DNA of 64,000 bases from an uncultured Sphingopyxis sp. (GCF_900078365.1 NZ_LT598653.1:2976001-3040000); one strand, 5' to 3'; shown: positions 45,159-54,496, counted from the stretch's first letter. Made by a program: numbers and translations. The notes: generated by a model from the sequence alone, not told the origin.

Positions 45159-46626
45159 GCGCGGACTGCATGATGCGCGCGAGGCAGGCGTCATGCGTCG
45201 GCTGGCGCAGCACCGCCTCGCGCACGAAACCGAGCATCTTGCGGAAATGCGCCTTCACCTCGTCGGGCGGCACCCGGTCGGCGGCGGGACGCCAGCTTTC
45301 GGGCATGATCCCGTGCCCGACGAACAAGGCGCGCCAGCTGTCAGGCGGCAGACTCTCGTCCTCCAGCGGCGCGAGTTCGCCGCGCGCGGCGAAAAGGTCT
45401 ATCCGGTGCCCCAGCTCTTCGGACAGCGGCAGCGCGCGCGCCGCGTCCCAGAAGGCGCCCGAATAATTCTGAAGCACATGATGCGCCGCCTGGAAATCAG
45501 CGACGCGCGCGAGGTGCGAGCGCAGGACGCGGTTATATTCGACGCGCCGCGCAGCATAGCCAGCGCCGTCGGCGGGATAGGCCGCAAGCAGGTGGACGAT
45601 GCCGAGTTGCAGCCCGTGCAGCGCGAACCCGTGGGCCGGGTCTAAAACGCACGCAGCGTCGCCGAGGGCGATGACATTGCCCGCCCATGGCTCTGCCGCG
45701 ACGCCCGCCGCGAAGGGGCGGACCGTCACCGCGTCGAGCGGCAGGCCGCAGGCCGCTTCCGCCGCCGCCCGCGCCTCTTGGTCGGTCGTCGCTGCGCGCG
45801 AAAAGACGTGCTGAACATGGATATGCGTCAGGCCGGGGAAGAGGCCGGTCCAGCCGCCTGCGCCCGCGCGAATCTCGGCATAGGCGGGAAGCGCGGCGGG
45901 GCGCGGCGCGAGCGCGCTCAGCACCCGGTCGCCGGGCGTGTCCCATGCCTCGAAAGCGCCACCGGACAGCAGGCGTTCTCGGGTCAGATCGGCGAACAGC
46001 GCGCTTTCGATCCGCCTTCCATCATCGAGCAGCAGCGCCGCGACCCCCGCGTCGCCGCGCTCGACCGCGACGGTCGCTGTCTCGAAAAGCTCGACGCCCA
46101 GATGCCGCGCGATCGCCTTCAGGCTCTTGGCATAAGCGGCGGCGGGCAGATGATAGCCATAGTCGCTGCGGCCATAGATTTCGCTGTCCGCGTCGGGGAA
46201 GAACAGCCGCCCGCCGCGCGCCGCGCTCGCGGTCAGCGAGAAATCGTCGAGCCCGACGTCAAGGCCGTGATGACGCGCCTTGACCCAGTGCGGAAAGAAA
46301 TCGCCGCCGTCGATCGCCGTGCCATGGGCGCCGTAGCCGTGCAGGAAGGACGGCCGCCCCGCATCGCTCGCATCGACGAAATTCTGCCCGAGCGTGAACG
46401 CTCCGCGCGTGGTCCGCAGCAACGCCGCCTCGTTGATGCCGATCTGATTGTGCAGTGCCTCGATCGCAGGCAGCGTCGGGTAGAGGTCCGCCGCGCCCGT
46501 CTCCGCCGGCAGTTCGACCACGCGCACCGCGACGCCGGCGGGGGCGAGCGCGCGGCGTAGCGCCGCCGCCGCGAGCCACAGCGGCGCGTCGCGGCCGACG
46601 AGCGTGATGTCGCGCGGGCCGGTCAT
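45151..46626 (-). CDS. Tryptophan-halogenase-like flavoprotein, degenerate paralogue
   Basis: A 491-residue protein aligned along its length with flavin halogenases, but with key residues changed. The N-terminal Gly motif reads LVGRDAPLWLAA instead of GxGxxG. The catalytic Lys position reads RGAFTLGQNF (Thr78). WxWxIP reads WTGLFP. The Glu of LEPLEST is replaced in LDPAHGFALHG. It keeps NQIGINEAALLR and VIALGDAACVLDPAHG. It is unlikely to halogenate; it could be a partner of the intact copy or bind a sugar or flavin. ATG 46626 overlaps the previous stop (ATGA). Confidence 0.88.
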   Translation of the reverse strand: MTGPRDITLVGRDAPLWLAAAALRRALAPAGVAVRVVELPAETGAADLYPTLPAIEALHNQIGINEAALLRTTRGAFTLGQNFVDASDAGRPSFLHGYGAHGTAIDGGDFFPHWVKARHHGLDVGLDDFSLTASAARGGRLFFPDADSEIYGRSDYGYHLPAAAYAKSLKAIARHLGVELFETATVAVERGDAGVAALLLDDGRRIESALFADLTRERLLSGGAFEAWDTPGDRVLSALAPRPAALPAYAEIRAGAGGWTGLFPGLTHIHVQHVFSRAATTDQEARAAAEAACGLPLDAVTVRPFAAGVAAEPWAGNVIALGDAACVLDPAHGFALHGLQLGIVHLLAAYPADGAGYAARRVEYNRVLRSHLARVADFQAAHHVLQNYSGAFWDAARALPLSEELGHRIDLFAARGELAPLEDESLPPDSWRALFVGHGIMPESWRPAADRVPPDEVKAHFRKMLGFVREAVLRQPTHDACLARIMQSAHG

Positions 46627-48167
46627 GCCGCGCTCGCCGCGGGCCGGACCGCAGACCCCGCCGCGCAATAGCCCGCGATAAATTCGGCATGCGGCGTCAT
46701 GTCGGCAGCGTTGACCGCGATCCGCATCGCAAGATCGTCGAGCCGCGCCTGCAAATCCGCCGCCGGCAGACGATGGGTTAGCGGACTCGCCGCCGACGGC
46801 AGAACGCCCTGCCCCTCGAGCGCCGACAGCCAGCTGTCGCGCGAGAAGAGGCCCAGCTTGTAATCGGGTGCGACCGCGCTTTCGCGGAACAGCGCCAGCT
46901 TGTGCGCTAGGCTGTCCGGCAGCGGCATCGTCCGCACATGGTCCCACAGCGGTTCGCCGACACGCTCGTTCGCGCTGTAATGGAGCACGAGAAAGTCGCG
47001 GATGCGGTCGTGGTGGATTTCGAAGAGGCGGTTGAACTCGCGTATCATGCGCGGGTCGACGCCCGCGCCGCGCCGCGGGACCAGTCCGGCGAGGTCGGTC
47101 GTCGCGGCCTGGATCAGGAAGATGCTCGTCGATTCGAGCGGTTCGAGAAAACCGCTCGCAAGCCCCAGCGCGACGACATTGCTCTTCCAGCCCGCCGCGC
47201 GGCGCCCGGTCTGGAAACGCAGCAGCCGCGGTTCGTCCAACGCTTCGCCGTCGAGCCCGCCGAGCAATGTCCGCCGCGCCTCCTCCTCGCCGCAAAAGGC
47301 GCTGGAAAAGACATGGCCGTTGCCGATCCGGTGCTGGAGCGGGATGCGCCAGGTCCAGCCGCCGCGCTGCGCCGTCGCGCGCGTATAGGGGGTGAGCGGC
47401 CGGGCGCTCTCGCAAGGCACTGCCAGCGCGCGGTCGCAGGGGAGCCACGCGCTCCAGTCGAGCCACGGCACGCCCATCGTCTGCCCGAGCAGCAGCGAGC
47501 GAAAGCCCGAGCAGTCGATGAAGAGATCGCCCGCAACCTCGGCGCCCGAGGCCAATATCAGGCGTTCGACCTCGCCGTTTTGCGCGTGGCGCGCGACATC
47601 GACCACCTTGCCCTCCATGCGCCGGATGCCGCGCGCCGTCGCCCATGTGCGCAGAAAGACGGCGTAGAGCCCGGCGTCGAAATGATAGGCATAGCTGTAG
47701 GTCGAGCGGATCGATTTCGGGTCGGTGTTCGGATGCTCGAAGCTGTTGGCGCGCGCCGCGGCGACCGCGAAGCTGTAGTCCTGGAGCGAGCGGCCGTCGG
47801 TCCCCGCGAGCCGCGCGCGCGCCCAATGGTGCTGGAAATCCGCGCTCGCCCAGCGATCGCCGAAGGTGCCGAAAGGGTGGATATAGCGTGCGCCGGGGCG
47901 CAGCCAGTCGACGAATTCGATGCCGAGCTTGATCGTGCCGCGGGTCGCGCGCATGAACTCGGCCTCGTCGATGCCGAGCATATCGTTGAAGCTTTTGATA
48001 TGCGGCAGCGTCGCCTCGCCGACACCGACGGTGCCGATCTCGTCGCTCTCGATCAGGGTGATGTCGTAATCGATCGCCGCCAGCAGGCCGGCGAGGCCCG
48101 CCGCGCACATCCAGCCGGCGGTGCCGCCACCGAGGATCACGATGCGATAGGGCCCCTCAGACGTCAT
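46623..48167 (-). CDS. Flavin-dependent tryptophan halogenase family protein
   Basis: A 514-residue protein with all class residues: the FAD motif LGGGTAGWM (12-20), the catalytic Lys in RGTIKLGIEF (Lys80), WTWRIP at 271-276 and GFLEPLESTSIF with Glu345. These match the positions of Lys79 and Glu346 of PrnA. It should use FADH2, oxygen and halide to halogenate an indole-like substrate. The true substrate is unknown; in sphingomonads and caulobacters this group sits next to TonB receptors, as here (68 bases after the receptor stop). Confidence 0.93.
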   Translation of the reverse strand: MTSEGPYRIVILGGGTAGWMCAAGLAGLLAAIDYDITLIESDEIGTVGVGEATLPHIKSFNDMLGIDEAEFMRATRGTIKLGIEFVDWLRPGARYIHPFGTFGDRWASADFQHHWARARLAGTDGRSLQDYSFAVAAARANSFEHPNTDPKSIRSTYSYAYHFDAGLYAVFLRTWATARGIRRMEGKVVDVARHAQNGEVERLILASGAEVAGDLFIDCSGFRSLLLGQTMGVPWLDWSAWLPCDRALAVPCESARPLTPYTRATAQRGGWTWRIPLQHRIGNGHVFSSAFCGEEEARRTLLGGLDGEALDEPRLLRFQTGRRAAGWKSNVVALGLASGFLEPLESTSIFLIQAATTDLAGLVPRRGAGVDPRMIREFNRLFEIHHDRIRDFLVLHYSANERVGEPLWDHVRTMPLPDSLAHKLALFRESAVAPDYKLGLFSRDSWLSALEGQGVLPSAASPLTHRLPAADLQARLDDLAMRIAVNAADMTPHAEFIAGYCAAGSAVRPAASAA

Positions 48168-48235
48168 GGCCGGTCCACCTTCCCTTATCTACGCCGGAGC
48201 GCGACCGTCGCATGACCGGCCGCGCTCCGCCCGCA

Positions 48236-51200
48236 TCAGAATTTGACGCGCGCGCCAAACTGGAAGCGGCGATCGACCCTGCCCCAGTTCGCATCGCGAT
48301 AGACGGGCTTCGCCCCCGGGGTCAGCGGCGTGTCGCCGAAGATCTGCTGCTGATAGACCGTAGTGGTGTTGAGCAGATTCTGGCCTTCGACCGACAGCTC
48401 GAGCCACGGTGTCGGCGAGATGCGGAGCGACGCGTCGAGGAAGCCGACCGATTTCTGGAACACCGGCAGGCCGATGCAGCAGTCGAGATTGTTGGTCAGG
48501 AAACGCGAGCGCCAATTATACGCGACGCGGAAGGCCACCGGTCCCTTTTCGTAGAGGCCGACCAGGTTGAAGGTGTGCTTCGAAATGCCCGCGAGGCGGT
48601 GCGAGTCCATCACCACGCCGCGTCCGCCCGACACGTCGAGCCCGGCGCCGAAGCCCCCCGTGCCGCCGCCGTCGAGCGCGCCCTGCGTCACCAGGTTCGA
48701 ATTGCTGATCCCGCTCTGCCGGACGTGGGTGTAGTTCGCCTGCGTGCCGAGGCCGCTGAGCAGGCCGGGCAGGAAGTCGAAGAAGGTCTGGAAACCCGTT
48801 TCGAAGCCATAAAGCTCGCCGCCGTCCTTCACGTTGCGCGGCCCGCGCATCAGCACCGTCTGTTCGGCCCCGTTGTTGGTGAAGACGCGCTCGAATTCGC
48901 CGTAAGCCACGGTATTGCGCAGCTTTTTGTAGAAGATGTCGGCGTGGAACGAGGTGCTGCCGGCATAATGTTCGAAGGTGAGGTCGAACTGGTCGGCGAG
49001 GATCGGCTTCAGCCCGGCAAAGCCCGATTCGGCGCGGAAGGTGAAATTATAGCCGGTGATGTTGCCCGCCCCGTCGCGGACGATGTTCGGGCTGTCGGCG
49101 GACGCATCGAACGACGGCGTCTGGATCGCGACGAAGTTCCGGAGCAGACCGAAGTCGGGCCGCGCCATCGCCCGCGAATAGGCGAAGCGGATGAAATTAC
49201 TGTCGTCGAGCCCCAAGCGAACGTTGAAGCTGGGCAGGACCGTCGTGTAATCGGCCTTCAGATTGTTCGGCACCGCCGCGCCATTGGCGAAGGCCAATAT
49301 CTCGGGCGTCAGGAAACAGGCCGGATTGACGACGTCGCCCGGCGGCAGCGGTGTCCCGCACGGCCGGTTGAGCACCGGCGTGAAGATCGAGGCTTGCGGG
49401 AAGCCGACATTGCCGACGCTGTCGATGTCGGTGCGCACGACGCGCACGCCGATATTGCCGCGCACGTTCATCCCGCCGAGCATCGCATTGTCGCCGCCGA
49501 AGCCCAGCCTCGCATAGGCCGCCTTGGTCTTTTCGGTGACCTCCATCACCTCCGACGGCGTGAAGCAGCCGACCGTCGCCTCGATCCGGTCGCAGATCGG
49601 GGTCCAGCCGGGCAGGATCGGCGGGCTGACATTCGAGCCGCGCAGGCCATCGACGAGCCGGTCGCGGTCGCGCAGCGCATCGCGGCTCAGATAGACGAGC
49701 TCGCCATTGTCGAAGACGCCGCCGTTATAGAAGCTGCCGCCCAGACTCACCGGTTCGAACAGACCCTCGCCATAGCCGTTGAAACCGGGACGCGCGCCGC
49801 AGCCCGCGGGGTAGGGCGCCGCCGACGTGCTGTCGACGTTGAAGCCCGGCCCGTTGCAGTTCCAAGGCGCCGCGATCGGCGTCCAGTTGAAGGTCGAATA
49901 GCGGACATTCTGGTTGCGGTCGGTGTAGCGGACGCCGACCTTCAGCGAGTCGATCCAGTCATTGCCGTCGAAATCATATTCCGCGTCGGCCTTGAGCGCG
50001 AGCTCCTCGGCGTCATTGTCCTCGAGATGCGCCTGGATGAAGGGCATCCAGTAATTGTGCGGATTGGCGAGGCCGCCGTCGGCATAGTTGATGTTGGTGC
50101 CGGGCAGCAGTTCGATGTTCGGCGTGCCGTCCTTGTTGACGCTATATTCGTAATCGGCGGCCGACGCGGTCGCGACGAGGATGTCGTCGTTCGTCGTCCT
50201 CGCCTTGATCCACTGCGCATCGAAATTCAGCTTGAACCGGTCGGTCACGTCCCACTGGATGTTCGCCGACAGGTCGCGCGTGCTTTCGCGATGGTCGAAA
50301 TTGCGCGCCTCATTCTCGAAATAAAGGCCGTTGCGGTCGGGAACGGCGCAGGCCGAGCCGGGGCCGCAATAGTTGACGAAGGGCAGGCCGGGCACCGCCG
50401 ATCCGGTGTCGATCATTTCGGCTTCGCTGCCGAAGCTGCCGCGCCAGCTGCCATAGCCCTGGCTGAGCTGCGCCGAGCGCAGCATGCCGTCGGGGCCGAA
50501 GGTGAAGCCCGCATTACCGGTCGGCGTGCGCAGGATCGTCGATCCGACGGGGTTGAACGCCGGTGTGCCGTAATAGGTGCCCTCGAGTTTGGCGTGCGAG
50601 ACATTTTCGAGCCACGCATTGTCGTAGGACGACTTGATGAACTGCACCGTCGCGCGGACGTCGCCCGTCGGGCTTTCATATTGCCCCGCGAGCGCGATCC
50701 CCTCGCGCGTGCGGTCGTAATCGACCTGCGAATAGCGGATGCCGTCGGGCAGAAAGGCCCAGCCCGTCCCGCCGAACGGGTTTGCGGTACAGGCGACGCT
50801 GCCGTCGGGGTTCACGATCCCGTTGCCTTCGGCATCGACCGCACCGGCCGAGCAATAGGTGCGGATCTTGTCCATGATCACGCTTTCGGTGCGCGTGACG
50901 AGGTGGCTGCGCGCATAGTCGGCCATCAGGCCGAAGCGGCCGATGTCGGTGTCGAAGGTCTTGCTGACCAGCACCGAAAATTCGCCGTTCCACTTGTCCG
51001 ACCGGTCGCCGTAGGTCGCTTTCGCATTGGCGGCGACGACCAGTCCCTTTTCGTCGAGCGGCAGGCGCGTGCGCAGATCGACGGTGCCGGCGATGCCGCC
51101 CTCGATCATGTCGGCGGTCTGGTTCTTATAGGCATCGACGCGCGACATCAGTTCGGGCGAAATGTCGTTGAAGTTGAGCCCGCGATAGCTGTCGGCCGAG

Positions 51201-51613
51201 AAGCTGTCGCGGCCGTTGATCTCGGTCCGCACGAAGGTGAGGCCGCGGATCAGCACCCCGGCGGGCTCGCCCGAGGGGTGGGTGCTGTCGTCGGTCGACT
51301 GCAGCCGCGAAACGGTGATGCCGGGAACGCGCTGAAGCGCGCTCGCCACCGAATTGTCGGGGAAGGCGCCGATGTCGGTCGCGGTGATCGAATCGACGAC
51401 GGTCAGTGCGTCGCGCTTGCGGTCCTGCGCGTCCTGCAACGCCGCGCGCACGCCGACGACGACGATCTCGTCGCCCGCCGCCGCGCTGTCGTCGGCGGGC
51501 AGCGCATCCTGCGCCAGCGCCGGCGACGCCATCAGCAGGCCGGCGGCCACCACCGGCAGCGAAGCGCTCCGCAGCATGCGTTCCCGACAAATCGCGAATC
51601 CCTTGAGCCTCAT
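48236..51613 (-). CDS. TonB-dependent receptor
   Basis: A 1125-residue outer-membrane receptor. It has a signal peptide (RSASLPVVAAGLLMASPALAQ), a TonB-box-like DEIVVVGVRAAL, a plug domain (DIGAFPDNSVASALQRVPGITV...IRGLTFVRTEINGRDSF) and a long beta-barrel ending FQFGARVKF with the terminal aromatic. Its size and plug resemble the sugar-specific receptors of Caulobacter and Xanthomonas. GH97 and the MFS gene suggest an alpha-glucan or maltodextrin ligand, by inference. GGGGAGA precedes ATG 51613. Confidence 0.95.
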   Translation of the reverse strand: MRLKGFAICRERMLRSASLPVVAAGLLMASPALAQDALPADDSAAAGDEIVVVGVRAALQDAQDRKRDALTVVDSITATDIGAFPDNSVASALQRVPGITVSRLQSTDDSTHPSGEPAGVLIRGLTFVRTEINGRDSFSADSYRGLNFNDISPELMSRVDAYKNQTADMIEGGIAGTVDLRTRLPLDEKGLVVAANAKATYGDRSDKWNGEFSVLVSKTFDTDIGRFGLMADYARSHLVTRTESVIMDKIRTYCSAGAVDAEGNGIVNPDGSVACTANPFGGTGWAFLPDGIRYSQVDYDRTREGIALAGQYESPTGDVRATVQFIKSSYDNAWLENVSHAKLEGTYYGTPAFNPVGSTILRTPTGNAGFTFGPDGMLRSAQLSQGYGSWRGSFGSEAEMIDTGSAVPGLPFVNYCGPGSACAVPDRNGLYFENEARNFDHRESTRDLSANIQWDVTDRFKLNFDAQWIKARTTNDDILVATASAADYEYSVNKDGTPNIELLPGTNINYADGGLANPHNYWMPFIQAHLEDNDAEELALKADAEYDFDGNDWIDSLKVGVRYTDRNQNVRYSTFNWTPIAAPWNCNGPGFNVDSTSAAPYPAGCGARPGFNGYGEGLFEPVSLGGSFYNGGVFDNGELVYLSRDALRDRDRLVDGLRGSNVSPPILPGWTPICDRIEATVGCFTPSEVMEVTEKTKAAYARLGFGGDNAMLGGMNVRGNIGVRVVRTDIDSVGNVGFPQASIFTPVLNRPCGTPLPPGDVVNPACFLTPEILAFANGAAVPNNLKADYTTVLPSFNVRLGLDDSNFIRFAYSRAMARPDFGLLRNFVAIQTPSFDASADSPNIVRDGAGNITGYNFTFRAESGFAGLKPILADQFDLTFEHYAGSTSFHADIFYKKLRNTVAYGEFERVFTNNGAEQTVLMRGPRNVKDGGELYGFETGFQTFFDFLPGLLSGLGTQANYTHVRQSGISNSNLVTQGALDGGGTGGFGAGLDVSGGRGVVMDSHRLAGISKHTFNLVGLYEKGPVAFRVAYNWRSRFLTNNLDCCIGLPVFQKSVGFLDASLRISPTPWLELSVEGQNLLNTTTVYQQQIFGDTPLTPGAKPVYRDANWGRVDRRFQFGARVKF

Positions 51614-51633
51614 CTCTCTCCCCTTCCCATGGC

Positions 51634-51651
51634 GCCTCCTTTTGCGGAGGC
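51634..51651 (-). promoter_or_regulatory. Leader hairpin upstream of TonB receptor
   Basis: GCCTCC-TTTTGC-GGAGGC is a perfect 6-bp stem 20 bases before the receptor ATG. It lies next to, but does not cover, the ribosome site. It could stabilise the leader or be incidental. Confidence 0.35.
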
Positions 51652-51728
51652 TTCCCTTGCCGACGGCGAGAAAGCTTCCCGCTCAGCATTTGCATGATTT
51701 TGCGCATTGTTGCACAAATGGCAAGCGT

Positions 51729-51740
51729 CTTTTGCAAAAG
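51729..51740. promoter_or_regulatory. LacI-type operator palindrome, receptor promoter
   Basis: CTTTTGCAAAAG is a perfect 12-base palindrome 116 bases upstream of the receptor start. Its TTGCAA core matches the half sites at 51850 and 53389. It is the likely binding site of the divergent LacI protein. Confidence 0.6.
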
Positions 51741-51849
51741 GCGAATATCGGAGTGATACACCAATAAAGCATGGGATTACTTAGGGTTTCAGCTCGCGAT
51801 AGGCGCATCGGAAGAAAGCGCCGCATACGTTTGCTTCCGATTTGCCTTA

Positions 51850-51863
51850 TGCAAATTATTGCA
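51850..51863. promoter_or_regulatory. LacI-type operator, TGCAA-N4-TTGCA
   Basis: TGCAAATTATTGCA has 5-base inverted arms around ATTA. It lies between the MFS stop and the receptor promoter region, suggesting the receptor operon has its own LacI-controlled promoter in addition to read-through from the MFS gene. Confidence 0.55.
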
Positions 51864-51891
51864 CAAGGCGACAAAGCGGACGGATCGGATG

Positions 51892-53403
51892 TCAGGATCG
51901 CGAGGCGGGAATCGCCAGAGCGGCGAGCGCGGCGGCGCCGAGGAAAAGCGCGGCGAGCGCCAACGCCGGCGCCGGCTGGCCGCCGAACAGATGCTGCACG
52001 GCGCCGCCGAGGCAGATCGCCGCGACGAGCTGAGGCACGACGAGGAAGATGTTGTGAATGCCGAGATAGACCCCGACCTTCCCCGCCGGCACGGCGTTGA
52101 CGATGATCGCATAGGGCAGCGACAATATCGCGGCCCAGGCGATGCCGATGCCCACCGCCGCGATCCACAGCCACGCCGGGCCGGACGCGAACACAAAGCC
52201 CGCCATCCCCGCCGCGCCGCACAGCAGGCAGAGCGCATAGGTGGCGCGCTCACCGATCCGCGCCGCGAGTGCGGGCAGCGCGAGCGCGCCGATCGCTGCG
52301 ACGCCATTATAGGCCGCGAACAGGACGCCGACCCAGTCGGCCGCCGCGGAATAGGCGGCGGATGCGGGGTCGTTGCTGCCGAAATATCGGCTCGCGACGG
52401 TAGGCGCAGCATAAATCCACAGCGTGAACAGCGCGAACCAGGTGAAGAATTGCACGAGCGCGAGACGCTTCAGCGCGACAGGCATGCGCGCATAATCCTC
52501 GCCGATCTGGAGCAGGCCGAGCGCGTCGGCGCCGCGCCCCCGGCGCCATGCCGCCGCGAGTTGTCCGGCCCCGATCATCAGTGCCGACGCCCCGAGGACA
52601 AGCACCTCCCAACGCCAGCGAAAGAGGACGGCCGCCAGCAACAAGCCCGCACCGGCAAGCGCGAGAAGGCGGCCGCTCGCTCGATCCGCCGGACTGTCGA
52701 ACCGATCGCCGTGGGACACCATGGCGACACGCGCCGGCTGCTCGTGCGTCAAAGCCGCGGTCCAGAAGACCGAAAGCAGCAAGCAGGCGCTGCCGATGTA
52801 GAAGGCGTAGCGCACCGCGGCGGGCAAGGCGCCCGGCTCCGCGGCTCCCGACACGCCGAACCAGTTGACGAGCATCCAGGGCAGCGACGAGGCGAAGACC
52901 GCGCCCGCGCCGATGAAGAAGACCTGGATCGCATAGCCCCGGGCGCGCTGCGCCTCGGGCAGATTATCAGCGACGAGCGCGCGCGCGGGATCCATGCTGA
53001 TATTGTTCGAGGCGGTGAGCAGCCAGAGCGCGGCGACCGACGCCCACAGCGTCGCCGCATTGGGCATGATCAGCAGCGCGAGCGCCGTCAGCAACCCGCC
53101 GGCGATCAGGAACGGCCGCCGCCGGCCGAAGCGCGATCGCGAGCGGTCGCTGAGATGACCGACGATGGGCTGGACGACCAGCCCGGTGATCGGCCCCGCG
53201 ATCCACAGCGCGGGCAATGCGGCGACGTCGGCGCCGAGCGTCTGGAAAATCCGCGTCGTGTTCGCATTCTGGAGCGCCCAGACGATCTGGATGCCGAACA
53301 ATGCAAAGCACATGTTCCAGATGTGCAAATTCGCGCGGCGAGCGCCGCGTGAAACTCCATTCCCTTGACGCTTTCGCGGGTTATCGACATGCAAATCTTG
53401 CAT
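51892..53403 (-). CDS. MFS sugar transporter (SLC45/GPH-like)
   Basis: A 503-residue protein with about 12 membrane segments. IWNMCFALFGIQIVWALQNANTTRIFQTLGA at the start, SDRSRSRFGRRRPFLIAGG after helix 3 and IVNAVPAGKVGVYLGIHNIFLVVPQL near the end are typical of the maltose/disaccharide MFS proteins next to sugar receptors in sphingomonads. ATG 53403 is chosen because AGGGGGAGGGA directly precedes it. The operator at 53389-53403 covers the start codon. It is the first minus-strand gene of the regulon. Confidence 0.88.
   Translation of the reverse strand: MQDLHVDNPRKRQGNGVSRGARRANLHIWNMCFALFGIQIVWALQNANTTRIFQTLGADVAALPALWIAGPITGLVVQPIVGHLSDRSRSRFGRRRPFLIAGGLLTALALLIMPNAATLWASVAALWLLTASNNISMDPARALVADNLPEAQRARGYAIQVFFIGAGAVFASSLPWMLVNWFGVSGAAEPGALPAAVRYAFYIGSACLLLSVFWTAALTHEQPARVAMVSHGDRFDSPADRASGRLLALAGAGLLLAAVLFRWRWEVLVLGASALMIGAGQLAAAWRRGRGADALGLLQIGEDYARMPVALKRLALVQFFTWFALFTLWIYAAPTVASRYFGSNDPASAAYSAAADWVGVLFAAYNGVAAIGALALPALAARIGERATYALCLLCGAAGMAGFVFASGPAWLWIAAVGIGIAWAAILSLPYAIIVNAVPAGKVGVYLGIHNIFLVVPQLVAAICLGGAVQHLFGGQPAPALALAALFLGAAALAALAIPASRS
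53389..53403. promoter_or_regulatory. LacI operator over the MFS start codon
   Basis: ATGCAA-ATC-TTGCAT is a perfect 6-base inverted repeat. It covers the first codons of the MFS gene and lies 55 bases before the lacI ATG, so one bound repressor could block both divergent genes. Confidence 0.7.
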
Positions 53404-53458
53404 TCCCTCCCCCTAATCGTGCTAACGCATGTCGGCGTCGAACATGGATGGCAAGCTT

Positions 53459-54463
53459 ATGAGCACCAACAATACGAGATTGGAAGACTTGGCAAGGATG
53501 GCCGGCGTGTCGATCTCGACGGTGTCGCGCGCGCTCAACGACCATCCGCTGATCAGCCTCGCCACCAAGAAGAAGATCTGGGCGCTCGCGCGTGAGCATA
53601 ATTATCCGTTCCGCAGCCATATGTCCGCCGCGCCGGTCGGCGCCGAAGGTTCGATCGTCGTCGTCACCCCGCATATGCAGGGCCGCCCGCTGCCGCTATC
53701 GCATCCCTTCTTCCTCGAACTGCTCGCGAGCATCGGCGAAGCGGCGCGCGCGCGCGATTGCGACTTCACCGTCAGCCACACCGCGCCGCGCGACGTCGAC
53801 GATCTGCTGACGGTAATGAACAGCAGCCGCGCCAACGGCGTAATCTTCCTCGGCCAGTCGATGCTCCACGACGGGTTCAATCAGCTCGCCGACGCGAACA
53901 GCAATTTCGTCGTCTGGGGCGCGCATCTGCCCGGGCAGAAATATCGCTCGGTCGGATCGGACAATGTGCTCGGCGGGCGCCGCGCGACGCTCCATCTCGC
54001 GCGGCTGGGGCGAAAGGCGATCGCTTTCGTCGGGTCGAGCGATCCCGAGGCGATGCAGCGCCGCCAGGGCTATCTCGAAGCGCTCGAGGCGAACGGGCTC
54101 GACGCCGACCCCGCGCTCGACGTGCGCGTCGATTTCGGCTTCGAATCGGCCGAGCGCGCGCTCGGCCAGCTTCTCGCGCGCGGCCGCCGGCCCGACGCCA
54201 TCTTCGCGTCGAGCGACCTGATCGCGCTCGGCGCGATCCGCGCGCTGCGCAAGGCCAATCTGTCGGTGCCCAGGGACGTGTCGGTCGTCGGCTATGACGA
54301 CATGCTGCTCGCGCGGCTCAGCACCCCCGCGCTGACGACGATCCAGCAGGACACGCTGGAGGCGGGCCGCCGGCTGGTGTCGCAGGTCATGGACCCGCAC
54401 GCCGAACAATATCTTGATTATTTGCCGACGCATCTGATTGTGCGCGAATCCTGCGGCGCCTGA
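53459..54463 (+). CDS. LacI family transcriptional regulator
   Basis: About 334 residues. The N-terminal helix-turn-helix RLEDLARMAGVSISTVSRALNDHPLIS is followed by a periplasmic-binding-protein-like effector domain ending GYDDMLLARLSTPALTTIQQD. It most likely represses the divergent MFS-receptor-halogenase-GH97 genes and is released by a sugar. ATG 53459 is chosen as closest to the helix-turn-helix; in-frame ATGs at 53429 and 53444 also exist, none with a strong ribosome site. Confidence 0.93.
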   Translation: MSTNNTRLEDLARMAGVSISTVSRALNDHPLISLATKKKIWALAREHNYPFRSHMSAAPVGAEGSIVVVTPHMQGRPLPLSHPFFLELLASIGEAARARDCDFTVSHTAPRDVDDLLTVMNSSRANGVIFLGQSMLHDGFNQLADANSNFVVWGAHLPGQKYRSVGSDNVLGGRRATLHLARLGRKAIAFVGSSDPEAMQRRQGYLEALEANGLDADPALDVRVDFGFESAERALGQLLARGRRPDAIFASSDLIALGAIRALRKANLSVPRDVSVVGYDDMLLARLSTPALTTIQQDTLEAGRRLVSQVMDPHAEQYLDYLPTHLIVRESCGA

Positions 54464-54496
54464 CGCGCGCCGTCCGATCGCCGAGGAGATGGTCCG

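Noticed and set aside
46627..48108. N-terminal extension of the 45151 halogenase paralogue to 985 residues
   Set aside because: The extension is a shifted frame inside the intact halogenase; ATG 46626 overlaps the upstream stop and begins at the halogenase-like N-terminus.
48212..51697. Plus-strand frame of 1161 codons opposite the TonB receptor
   Set aside because: It mirrors the receptor gene and consists of repetitive Arg/Ala/Asp-rich sequence with no signal, motif or ribosome site.
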